43,244 bases of DNA from Calothrix sp. CSU_2_0. Its GTDB lineage: Bacteria > Cyanobacteriota > Cyanobacteriia > Cyanobacteriales > Nostocaceae. Location of the stretch: the NCBI GenBank assembly GCA_012034595.1, contig JAAUPE010000052.1, positions 1 through 43,244 on the forward strand. The letters are read 5' to 3'. Position numbers and translations under genes: made by a program. Every line of letters starts with the position of its first letter. The first letter of the stretch is position 1. This document shows positions 8,922-16,877 of the stretch, one piece after another. The notes beneath the pieces are model-generated. The model was not told the DNA's origin. It ran no database searches and was given only the letters and a program-made list of their open reading frames with translations.

Positions 8922-10127
8922 CTATAAATAAATCAATTCTGCTTGAGTAGTGGTAAATTTGTCGGCTAAAATATTTTGGAAGTATCTTGCAATTCTGGGT
9001 AAACCTTCTAAATCAACACTTTGGATTTTATGAGGATTTGCTAACACATGGATTAAGTTATTTATCAATATTTCCGGTGTGAGATTGTCGGGATGTATAG
9101 TCTTAAATAAAGCTTGTTGCTGCATTCTCTGACAACGCATTAATTGTTCTTGAGAAGGTTTGATGCGGGGTACAATGACAGCAGGTTTAGCAGCAGAAAG
9201 TATCTCGCAGATAGTGTTATAACCACCCATTGATACTACTGCATCTGCTGCTTCTACATAACTCATTAAATCGTCGGTAAACTCTTTTATTCTGACTTGA
9301 GGATTCAGTTTTGCTGTTTCTTCAAGTGCTTGTTTCTGCTCTCTTGGCATTTCGGGACCACAAATAATTAGACTGTTGATAAAGTCGCTATTCGGTAATG
9401 TTTTTAACCCTTGCAGATAATTATTAATTAATTCATAACCATCTTGTCCACCACCAGGAGTTACTAATACTAATTTTTGATTTGCTTGTACTTTTAATTC
9501 TTGATGAATTTGAGTTTTAGTTTTATTTCCTGATGGACGACGGATATAACCGCAAAATCTTACTTTCTTTGCTGCTGCTTCCGGTAATTGATACTCTTTA
9601 CGAAAATCTAAAACATCTGGAGTTCCCACAACTAATAGTGATTCGTAATATTTTTCAATTGCTGCATAGTAACCTTGTTTTTTCCATTCATGGATGGTTT
9701 TTTCGGGAGTATCGAGGATATCCCTTAGCAACAACACAAGCTTTGTCTTTGGTAAAACTTTATGTAAATAACGAACCGTTGGAATTAACTCATCCTTGAT
9801 ACCGTAAGCTTTTTTATCCACCAAAAATATATCGGGCTGAAAATTAATTGCTGCTGATAAAATCAGATGCGATCGCAATCTTACTGTATCCTCTACGTTC
9901 ATTCCCAAATACTTGACCGCAACTTCCCCAGTCTCTCCCCGATTCAAACAGGGAAGTTTAATGTAGTCTAGTCCCTTTGGTAAACGAAATCCCTGTAACA
10001 TAGGTGAACCAGACAGTAACAAAATTGAAAGTTCGGGAATTTCCTGCACCAGATGTTCGCAAATAGCTAACATTCTCCGAATATTGCCCAGACCAAATGC
10101 GTCGTGGGAATATACCATTAGTCTCAT
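8922..10127 (-). CDS. GT-B glycosyltransferase, MurG-like paralogue
   Basis: From ATG at 10127 this is a 401-residue protein. It begins MRLMVYSHDAFGLGNIRRM, with a glycine loop in which the usual GxGH is GLGN, and ends with the donor-site block VSMGGYNTICEIL. A TTG at 10142 would add five codons, but that codon touches the heptamer array, and a GAGG box sits nine bases before the ATG, so I prefer the ATG. The C-terminal halves of this protein and its downstream neighbour match closely (ADLSISMSGYNT against ADAVVSMGGYNT), so they are likely old duplicates doing successive transfers. Confidence 0.82.
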   Translation of the reverse strand: MRLMVYSHDAFGLGNIRRMLAICEHLVQEIPELSILLLSGSPMLQGFRLPKGLDYIKLPCLNRGETGEVAVKYLGMNVEDTVRLRSHLILSAAINFQPDIFLVDKKAYGIKDELIPTVRYLHKVLPKTKLVLLLRDILDTPEKTIHEWKKQGYYAAIEKYYESLLVVGTPDVLDFRKEYQLPEAAAKKVRFCGYIRRPSGNKTKTQIHQELKVQANQKLVLVTPGGGQDGYELINNYLQGLKTLPNSDFINSLIICGPEMPREQKQALEETAKLNPQVRIKEFTDDLMSYVEAADAVVSMGGYNTICEILSAAKPAVIVPRIKPSQEQLMRCQRMQQQALFKTIHPDNLTPEILINNLIHVLANPHKIQSVDLEGLPRIARYFQNILADKFTTTQAELIYL

Positions 10128-10145
10128 AATTAAAAGCCTCAATTT

Positions 10146-10299
10146 GATTTTGGATTTTAGATTTTGGATTTCGGACTTTTGATGTTAGATTTCGGACTTT
10201 TGATTTCGGACTTTTGATGTTAGATTTTGGATTTTGGACTTTTGATTTTGGACTTTTGATGTTAGATTTTTGATTTTGGAATTTAGATTTTGGACTTTG
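10146..10299. repeat. Heptamer array, 22 units (GANTTTN)
   Basis: Twenty-two consecutive 7-bp units, each starting with GA (GATTTTG, GACTTTT, GATGTTA, GATTTCG and variants), fill 154 bp between ugd and the next glycosyltransferase. The order of the variants shows larger blocks (GATTTCG-GACTTTT and GACTTTT-GATGTTA recur), as expected when several units are copied together. Because the period is 7, all three frames stay open on the minus strand and create a misleading long open frame. Within an operon this array lies in the transcribed spacer. Confidence 0.9.
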
Positions 10300-10348
10300 G
10301 ACAACATCGCAATGAGAGAAAATATGTAATCCCAAATTCCGAGAATCT

Positions 10349-11773
10349 CTAGACGACAGTTTGTAAATTGCGGGAATTATTGTTTATTTTCGAGAAAATT
10401 CCAGTTTCTACACTTACATTCCCACGATTCGGACGACCAATCCCAACATAATAGAATCCAGCTTGTTCTAAAGTTTGCGGATTTAAGAAATTTCTACCAT
10501 CGATAACAATTGCTGTCACCATTACATTCGCAAGTTCTCGATAATCAAGTTCGCTAAATACTTGCCAATCTGTTACCAAAACTAATGCATCACAACCCTT
10601 TGCAAGTTCTTCAGGATTATTTGCTAAATTAATATGTGCAAAATGGGGATGGAGATTCTCTTGTGAAATAATTGGGTCATAGGCTTTCACTTTCGCACCC
10701 AAACGAGTTAATTCGGAAATTAAATCCAATGAAGGAGCATCACGCATATCGTCAGTATCTGGTTTGAAAGTCAACCCCAACAACCCGATAGTTTTACCCT
10801 TGAGAATTTTTAATACTTGTTGCAGTTTTTCCAACGCAGATAAACGCTGAGTCTGATTTGTCGAAACTGCTGCTTTTAATAATTGTGCCTCATAACCATA
10901 ATCATCAGCAGTGTGAATCAGTGCTGATACATCCTTGGGAAAACAAGAACCACCCCAACCAATCCCAGCTTGCAAAAATTTACTACCAATCCGGGAATCT
11001 AAACCAATACCTTTTGCTACTTGGGTTATATCCGCACCAACGCGATCGCAAATATTCGCGACTTCATTGATAAAACTAATCTTGGTTGCTAAAAATGCAT
11101 TGGCAGCATACTTAATCATCTCTGCCGATGTTAAATCCGTTACTACCACAGGAACATCAGGTAAAGATTTATTTTCAGCAAACTCCCGTTGAACGATTGG
11201 TGCGTACAATTCCTGCATCATGGCAATCGCTTGTTCGCTATTACTTCCCAAAACAATGCGATCGGGATTGAAGGTATCATATACAGCCGAACCTTCTCGC
11301 AAAAATTCGGGGTTGCTAACAATGTCAAATCCTGCGATCGCACAATGACGTTCCGCAACACCATCGAGAACTATTCTGCGTACCCAATCACCCGAACCAA
11401 TCGGTACTGTAGACTTATTTACAATTACTTTGTATCCACCATTCAAGTGCGAACCGATACCGCGAGCCACCGCTTCTACGTACTGCGTATCGCTTTCTCC
11501 ATTTGGTAAAGCTGGAGTTCCCACAGCAATGAACAAGATTTGACCATGTGCTACACCAATTCCTAAGTCAGTGCTGAACTGTAATCTTCCTGATTCCATC
11601 CCTGACTGAATAATTTCATCTAATCCGGGTTCAAATATGGGAGATTTTCCAGACTGCATTAATGCAACTTTCTCAGCGTTGTTATCTATGCAAATTACCT
11701 GGTGTCCAACCTTGGCTAAACAAGCACCTGTAACTAATCCAACATATCCAGTACCGATAACACAAACTCGCAT
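10349..11773 (-). CDS. ugd: UDP-glucose 6-dehydrogenase family protein
   Basis: A 474-residue UDP-glucose/GDP-mannose dehydrogenase. The NAD-binding loop is GTGYVGLVTG at residues 7-16. Other family signatures are VGTP, the STVPIGSG segment, NPEFLREGSA, the catalytic-lysine region ANAFLATKISFINE, and the catalytic Cys277 in GGSCFPKD. It oxidises the C6 alcohol of a UDP- or GDP-sugar twice with NAD+, typically making UDP-glucuronate, a precursor for acidic exopolysaccharide. It is the first gene of the minus-strand glycosyltransferase block. A 28-bp palindrome lies about 100 bp upstream. The exact sugar nucleotide is not proven; UDP-glucose is the most likely. Confidence 0.92.
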   Translation of the reverse strand: MRVCVIGTGYVGLVTGACLAKVGHQVICIDNNAEKVALMQSGKSPIFEPGLDEIIQSGMESGRLQFSTDLGIGVAHGQILFIAVGTPALPNGESDTQYVEAVARGIGSHLNGGYKVIVNKSTVPIGSGDWVRRIVLDGVAERHCAIAGFDIVSNPEFLREGSAVYDTFNPDRIVLGSNSEQAIAMMQELYAPIVQREFAENKSLPDVPVVVTDLTSAEMIKYAANAFLATKISFINEVANICDRVGADITQVAKGIGLDSRIGSKFLQAGIGWGGSCFPKDVSALIHTADDYGYEAQLLKAAVSTNQTQRLSALEKLQQVLKILKGKTIGLLGLTFKPDTDDMRDAPSLDLISELTRLGAKVKAYDPIISQENLHPHFAHINLANNPEELAKGCDALVLVTDWQVFSELDYRELANVMVTAIVIDGRNFLNPQTLEQAGFYYVGIGRPNRGNVSVETGIFSKINNNSRNLQTVV

Positions 11774-11871
11774 GGTGACAAACCTCTCAATACATCAAGG
11801 AAGCACTGGGGTTAAGTAGTGTTTCCTTTCTTGATACATATCTTCAGGCTTGTACATGAGTTCTTTATGAA

Positions 11872-11899
11872 ACTTTCATGAGAAAATTCTCATGAAAGT
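11872..11899. promoter_or_regulatory. Perfect 13-bp inverted repeat upstream of ugd
   Basis: ACTTTCATGAGAA at 11872-11884 and its exact inverse TTCTCATGAAAGT at 11887-11899 are separated by two As. It lies in the leader of the ugd-GT block, 100 bp before the ugd start and about 130 bp from the end of the DUF2808 gene. It could be an operator for a dimeric regulator, or a terminator-type hairpin for the upstream gene, as both transcripts run leftwards. There is no T-run on the left side in the minus direction, which favours an operator or attenuator. Confidence 0.5.
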
Positions 11900-12029
11900 A
11901 TTATAAAGTATCCAGTATTACTAAATCAAAAAGTGACTTTGGAGAAGCTTGTCCCAGATGCGATCGCAAAGTGACTCCAGTGGAGTATCGCTCAACCATG
12001 CGAGAGAAAGCTAAATCTGGTGACAAACA

Positions 12030-12581
12030 CTAAAAAATCGAGGTAATTCGCAATCTTCCAATACCTAAAGATTGACCTAACTCCAATTTGCCTTCCGGAA
12101 AAACCGTTACCTCAAATAAATAATTCCCGTCGTTTCGAGGATTTTCTTTTACTCCCATCACTAGAGTCAATTTTTGTCCGGGTTCAACGGGAGGGTCAAA
12201 AATGACAGATTGACCATTTAATTCGGGTTTGATTTCGGTAATTTTAATCTCTTTTCTTGTATTATTTATTCCATAAGCTCTAATTTGACTAAGATTAAAT
12301 CTTATTATGTCAAATCCCCCACGCTGAACTATATTTACCTTTCGTAAGGGTCGTGAAGATTTAGGTATATTAATCGTGAAGTAGTATCTTGTGTTTCTTG
12401 CTCCTACGGTAATTTCACTTGCTCGCACACTAACGAGAGACAAGTAATTTTGGTTTTGGGAGTCTGAACTAACTTTTTTACTCTCATTCATTGGTGATGC
12501 AAAACTTCTAGTGACTATTGTTAAAAAAAATACACCAAATAACGTCGTGATGATTGGGAGGTGTTTCCAAATAAGTTTCAT
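12030..12581 (-). CDS. DUF2808 domain-containing secreted protein
   Basis: From ATG at 12581 the product has 183 residues, starting MKLIWKHLPIITTLFGVFF, a typical signal peptide ending near SFAS. A further 18 codons upstream are open but would spoil the signal peptide. The mature part shows the DUF2808 pattern: FTINIPKSSRPLRKVNIVQ, a central FDPPVEPGQKLTLV and the LFEVTVFPEG end. This domain is almost confined to cyanobacteria and its function is unknown; the location should be periplasmic or outer-surface. It lies upstream of ugd in the same direction, with a gap of about 250 bp. Confidence 0.8.
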   Translation of the reverse strand: MKLIWKHLPIITTLFGVFFLTIVTRSFASPMNESKKVSSDSQNQNYLSLVSVRASEITVGARNTRYYFTINIPKSSRPLRKVNIVQRGGFDIIRFNLSQIRAYGINNTRKEIKITEIKPELNGQSVIFDPPVEPGQKLTLVMGVKENPRNDGNYLFEVTVFPEGKLELGQSLGIGRLRITSIF

Positions 12582-12891
12582 AATTAATTTTGGTATCAGT
12601 ACTTTCTGGTATGATACTTCCGGAATCAGGTGCAAATTCAGATATCGTTAATTTTCTTGATGCTTAAGCGCTATGGACAAAACTTATGGTAATTATTTAA
12701 TACATCGCTTCCCTCTCAGTAAAGACAGTAACTGAGTTTCCCGCATACCATGTATTCTGATGAAATGGAGCGAAGAATTTAGGTTTTCAACGATAATCTA
12801 GATGTTTTATTCCGCTACACTGCATACCCCAGCCAGGAAGCAAGCTAGAAGATGACAAAAAGACTAAAAGACTGACATTTCAAACAACCTC
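12582..12891. other. Intergenic region without recognised gene
   Basis: I find no convincing gene here. There is a small hairpin CTCAGT/ACTGAG near 12715-12736 and a GAAGCAAGCTA word near 12838 that also occurs in the palindrome inside tnpB, so it may be a worn dispersed repeat. The region should hold promoters for the divergent DUF2808 and porin genes. Confidence 0.4.
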
Positions 12892-13020
12892 TAAGTAAGT
12901 CGGCGTTAAAAAATCAACCTATGTAACGAAGTGTAAAATCGACAAAGAGCCTATAAATGGAACATTCCAGGGTTTTTACAAAACTCAACATACTTTGGTT
13001 TTATCGTGCCGACTTACTTA
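12892..13020. mobile_element. MITE copy A, 129 bp, 13-bp inverted ends
   Basis: TAAGTAAGTCGGC at 12892-12904 is exactly inverted as GCCGACTTACTTA at 13008-13020. Similarity between the two ends carries on further inward. No coding capacity. A second, diverged member of the same family lies at 15336-15467, with similar length and a related right half. It sits 128 bp upstream of the porin start and may carry or displace its promoter. Confidence 0.7.
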
Positions 13021-13147
13021 ACTAGAATTTTAAAACATTGGCAGTAAAGAAATTAGTTGGAACTCAAATAATTATAAAAATTGAGAATGTTCTATATAAG
13101 TGTTCATGGATGCTTTGATAAGCCATCCATAAATTTTATGAGGTTTT

Positions 13148-14775
13148 ATGACTTTTAGACACTACATTTGCCAGACATTTATATATGTCTCTATTGGAAT
13201 ATTAATTCCTGGTAAGACAATGAGTATTGCATTTGCGAGTGAACAAAATTTTCCGAATATTCCTAGTCATAACGACAAAATAAATTTTGAGCAGAAAATA
13301 TCTCAATCTGACTCTTCTAATCCTGATAATCTTCAGATAGAAACACCTAAAATTAATCAAGAAAATTTACCTTTGACATCAGTTAATCAACTTGCTGATG
13401 TCCAGCCGACAGATTGGGCATTTCAAGCTTTACAATCTTTAATTGAGCGTTACGGCTGTATTTCTGGATATCCTGATAATAGCTTTAGAGGTAATCGTAG
13501 CTTAAATCGCTATGAATTTGCTGCGGCTTTTAATGCTTGTTTAGATACTGTAAATCAGATGATTCAGACTGCGAGAGAACAGTATGCAACCCAGGAAGAA
13601 TTGGAAACTGTTAAACGATTGCAAGTAGAATTTGCTCAGGAATTAGCCGAACTAAGCCCCAAATTGCAACCTATATCAGATAATTTAGCGAGACTGGAAA
13701 ACGACCCGCTTTTTCTACCACCAGTCAACTTTTAGGAAAAGCGATATTTGCAGTTAGTAATGTTGATGGTAATGATATTAATGGGAATGTTGTTTTCAGT
13801 CATCGAACCGAATTAAATATTGATAGTAGCTTTACCGGAAAAGACAAATTACGGATGCGTTTATTAGCGAGAAATAGCACTAGATTTGGTCGGGTTGCTG
13901 ATACTGACATGGCAAACTTATCATTTTCTGGAGACAGTAGAAATGATGTGGAAATTAGTCAATTTAGCTATCAATTTCGACCTATGAAAAAATTACAGGT
14001 GTTTATTTCTACAGAAGGAGGAAGTTTTACCTCGTTTGCCAATAGTCTCAATTCACCAATTAGCAGTAGTGCTATTGGACACATTAGTAATTTTAGCGAC
14101 CAATCGGCAATTTATGATTTATCAGGTGGAGTTGGTGCGGGAATTGAATATCGATTTAGCGATCGCGTCAGTTTATCTTTAGGATATATGGCTGGGGATA
14201 AGCCCAATAATCCCCAACAGGGAATCGCTGGAGGTGAATATGGTGCGATCGCGCAGTTAACTTTAAGACCGATTGATAAACTTAGTTTGGGTTTGACCTA
14301 TATTCGTGCCTATAATAGTCTGGATACGGGTAAAGGTAGCGAATTCGCGAATGACCCTTTTGATGGTGCTGCTAATACAGCAAATGCCTATGGAATACAA
14401 ACATCTTACCGCTTCAATCAAAGAACAACACTATCGGGTTGGGTTGGTTTAATTGACGCAGAGTCTCAGTCTTCGGAAAATAAAGGAGATAAGGCAAAAA
14501 TTCTTACTTGGGCGGCAACTTTAGGGTTAAATGATATTGGTGGTGAGGGTAATTTATTGGGTTTAGTTATTGGTCAACCCCCAAAGGTAATTGAAACTGA
14601 TGTTGATGAGCGAAAAGACCCAAATACAGCCTTGCATTTTGAAGCTTTTTATCGTTACCGTATCAACGATAACATGTATATTACTCCCGGATTTTATGTT
14701 ATTATTAATCCCGAACATAATGCCAACAATGATGCAATTTATGTGGGGACAATTCGCAAAACTTTCCTATTTTGA
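13148..14775 (+). pseudogene. SLH-domain porin (iron uptake porin/OprB type), frameshifted
   Basis: The first frame (13148-13735) gives a signal peptide, an SLH domain (DVQPTDWAFQALQSL to RYEFAAAFNACLD) and a coiled-coil helix, then stops soon after SDNLARLENDP. The outer-membrane barrel goes on in another frame as FSTTSQLLGKAIFAVSN and ends at 14775 with the barrel strand TIRKTFLF, an aromatic C-terminus as outer-membrane proteins need. The shift lies at about 13705-13714, near CCC and T5 runs; one base gained or two lost would restore a porin of roughly 540 residues. The family makes the major outer-membrane channels of cyanobacteria, with SLH binding the cell-wall glycan. A GAGG box precedes the ATG. 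Broken gene or read error cannot be told apart here. Confidence 0.82.
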
Positions 14776-14853
14776 TTCCTTAGGAATGAGGATTTAATAA
14801 CCTACAACTTTCGATTTGATTTGGAATGGTGCGTTACGCTGCGCTAACACAAC

Positions 14854-14892
14854 GGCAGTTTTACGGGAGGAGTATCCACACCGCAAACTGCC
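14854..14892. terminator. Possible stem-loop between convergent genes
   Basis: GGCAGTTT (14854-14861) and AAACTGCC (14885-14892) are inverse. The site lies between the convergent porin and response regulator genes, where a shared terminator is expected. No strong T-run follows on either side, so the call is tentative; it may be a dispersed repeat. Confidence 0.25.
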
Positions 14893-14943
14893 TCCCCTAC
14901 TTTTGATACTTTTGCACTTTATTTAATCCGTGTTCCTTAGTTA

Positions 14944-15321
14944 CTAAAGAATTTGCGACTTGTAACTTGTAACTTGTAACTTCACCTTTGCTAGTAAATC
15001 GCTAAAAATAAATGGTTTAGCCACATAATCAGTTGCACCTAAATTCAGCGCTTCTAAACGACTGCGATCGTCATTTATGGCTGTAACGACAATAATCGGT
15101 ATTTTTTTCTGTTGACGACGAAGTTCTGTTAATACAGTCCAACCATCTTTTACTGGTAATCCTAAGTCTAATAATAATAGCTCAAATTCTTCTGCTAACG
15201 CCATTTCAATGGCTTGCTGTCCGTCTGGTGCAACTACGGTGGAAAATCCATTTTTCCCCAATCCTTTTTGAATAAATGCGGCTATTCGCGTTTCGTCTTC
15301 TGCTATCAATATACGATTCAT
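14944..15321 (-). CDS. Receiver-only response regulator, truncated paralogue of the downstream OmpR regulator
   Basis: From ATG at 15321 (MNRILIAEDETRIAAFI) this is a 125-residue receiver with the acidic pocket ED, phospho-acceptor Asp52 in LLLDLGLP, Thr80 and Lys102 in KPF. It matches the receiver of the full regulator at 16206-16877 closely, starting with almost the same 15 residues. The DNA-binding domain is missing: the protein ends QVTSYKSQIL, and these last codons come from a 7-bp repeat array. A longer start at 15360 would be read from a MITE and is rejected. It may compete for phosphate from the neighbouring kinase or be a decaying duplicate. Confidence 0.82.
   Translation of the reverse strand: MNRILIAEDETRIAAFIQKGLGKNGFSTVVAPDGQQAIEMALAEEFELLLLDLGLPVKDGWTVLTELRRQQKKIPIIVVTAINDDRSRLEALNLGATDYVAKPFIFSDLLAKVKLQVTSYKSQIL
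14958..14982. repeat. Heptamer repeat at the end of the receiver gene
   Basis: Three and a half units of ACTTGTA lie inside the last codons of the receiver-only regulator. The array supplies the C-terminal TSYKSQ residues and may mark the point where the DNA-binding domain was lost. Confidence 0.7.
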
Positions 15322-15335
15322 TACTGGGTACAATT

Positions 15336-15467
15336 TAAGTAGGTGGATGCTAAACAGCACAACTAGATTAAGAAATGTAAATCACTTAAAAGCTTAATTT
15401 TAAAAGCATTACGGGTGTTTTACAGAAGAAGTTTACATAGTTCAGTTTAATTGTGCCTACCTACTTA
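15336..15467. mobile_element. MITE copy B, 132 bp, same family as 12892-13020
   Basis: The left end TAAGTAGGTGG (15336-15346) and right end CCTACCTACTTA (15456-15467) are imperfect inverses, and the right third resembles that of copy A (GTTTTACA...TTAATTGTGCC against GTTTTTACA...TTTATCGTGCC). It lies 15 bp upstream of the ATG of the receiver-only regulator, so it occupies the place of that gene's ribosome site and promoter. Copy B is more worn than copy A. Confidence 0.6.
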
Positions 15468-15639
15468 CTAGGAATGTGAATTTAATAATGGTTTCAATCG
15501 AAGTTGTTAAAGACGACAATTTTAGCTTTGGGTATGATTGGATATCTAAATATATAGTATAGTATAATTGGAGCATGAGATATATGGAGTTTAGTTCATA
15601 GTTTTGATATAAATTACTAATACTATACTTAACTTTAAA

Positions 15640-15750
15640 TTAATACCAATTCAAATAATGATTGCAACACATCCAACGGTAGGAAAGAGATGTAACACTG
15701 CTACGTCTCTACAAATATCTATCTGTCGCGTTGTTTTTTCAAATTGGTAT
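15640..15750. mobile_element. MITE-like element with 9-bp flanking duplication
   Basis: ATACCAATT (15643-15651) is inverted as AATTGGTAT (15742-15750). The element is flanked by AACTTTAAA at 15631-15639 and again at 15751-15759, which looks like a target-site duplication. Inside it lies a worn copy (15686-15711) of the GAGACGTAGCA palindrome also seen at 30500 and 32099. No coding capacity. Confidence 0.6.
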
Positions 15751-16205
15751 AACTTTAAAATTTTATTTTTAGAAAAACAAATAGGTATTTGCCGAGTTTG
15801 TTTATCAAATACGATTCGGAGCCTGTTTATAAATATAATATGAAGTAGGGTTTGTTAGGCACAATTCTAACTTCAGGTTACAAACGGGTTAATTTAGCCG
15901 TAAAGCACCAATTTATTTGATATATTTGCTGCGTTACGATCGCTTACGATCAAATTATATTTTTTTTAAATTTAGATACCGTCACATAGCTGACTTTACT
16001 AGAAATTTTATCTTTATTTTAAAATCTTAATTTTAATTTTATAAATACCCTCTCAATTATGGTAACTCACTTGCAATACCCTACGGGTAGACGCGCAAGC
16101 GGCTTCTGATAAGTAGCAAGCTACATCTCATCAGTCGTCCTGACGAACTGAGTGAGAGGCTTCTTGCTGTTCAAGCTAAATTATCTTGCTTTCGGGAGAA
16201 TTTTT
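15751..16205. other. Intergenic DNA with dispersed hairpin repeat
   Basis: No gene is visible. At 16106-16134 an imperfect hairpin (GTAGC-AA-GCTAC stem with outer CTGAT/ATCAG) lies in a GC-richer patch containing GACGCGCAAGCGGCTTCT, a type of dispersed repeat often met in Nostocales. The rest is AT-rich. The patch is just downstream of the OmpR regulator gene. Confidence 0.4.
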
Positions 16206-16877
16206 TCATGCTCGCAGACGATAACCCATTCCTCGCACTGTTTCAATTAAATTGTTACCTAATTTTTTGCGTAAATAACCGACGTAAACATCAACAATAT
16301 TGGAACCTGGGTCATAATCATAACCCCAAACCCGATCTAATAGCTGCTCACGACTAAGGATTTGTCCGGGATGACGAAAAAAAGTTTCAGCGAGGGTAAA
16401 TTCTCTTGCAGGTAATTCGGTGCTTTCTCCGTTAACTTTGACTTTACGCGATCGCAAATCTAAAAATACATCTCCAGCCTTTAGCGTTGTTTCTTCTTTT
16501 GGCTGGCTACTACTATTATTATTGCGTAATCTGGCTTTTACCCGTACTAATAATTCTTCAAACCGAAATGGCTTAGTTAAATAATCATCCGCACCAGCTT
16601 CAAACCCCACTACTTTATCTTGAATATCATCGCGGGCAGTCAAAATAATTACTGGTATTTCTACACCTTGACCGCGTATTTCTTCTAAAACCTCTAACCC
16701 GTCTTTACCAGGCAAACCCAAATCTAAAATTACTAAGTCAAATTCATTACTTACTGCCATATCAATACCAGTGATACCATCATCTGCAACAGCAGTTGTA
16801 AAACCATGCGATCGCAATCCCTTTTCAATAAAAGCAGCAATACGGGATTCATCTTCAGCGATGAGAATTCGATTCAT
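16206..16877 (-). CDS. OmpR-family response regulator, RppA-like
   Basis: A 223-residue regulator with a receiver (phospho-acceptor Asp52 in VILDLGLPGKDG, Thr80, Lys102) and a C-terminal winged-helix DNA-binding domain (EFTLAETFFRHPGQILSRE to ETVRGMGYRL). It begins directly after the stop of the kinase gene with no gap (TAA followed by ATG), so the two are co-translated and form a cognate pair. RppA-like regulators in cyanobacteria respond to redox or metal signals, but the stimulus here is not shown by the sequence. A shortened paralogue lies about 0.9 kb downstream. Confidence 0.92.
   Translation of the reverse strand: MNRILIAEDESRIAAFIEKGLRSHGFTTAVADDGITGIDMAVSNEFDLVILDLGLPGKDGLEVLEEIRGQGVEIPVIILTARDDIQDKVVGFEAGADDYLTKPFRFEELLVRVKARLRNNNSSSQPKEETTLKAGDVFLDLRSRKVKVNGESTELPAREFTLAETFFRHPGQILSREQLLDRVWGYDYDPGSNIVDVYVGYLRKKLGNNLIETVRGMGYRLRA

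Noticed and set aside
10146-10299. Possible CRISPR array
   Set aside because: Units are 7 bp with no unique spacers, and no cas genes are present.
9958-10335. Long minus-strand frame with PKSKVQN-type repeats
   Set aside because: It is the heptamer array translated; a 7-bp period keeps frames open without selection.
15321-15360. Longer start of the receiver-only regulator (MLFSIHLLKLYPV)
   Set aside because: These codons come mostly from the MITE; the internal Met matches the paralogue's start exactly.
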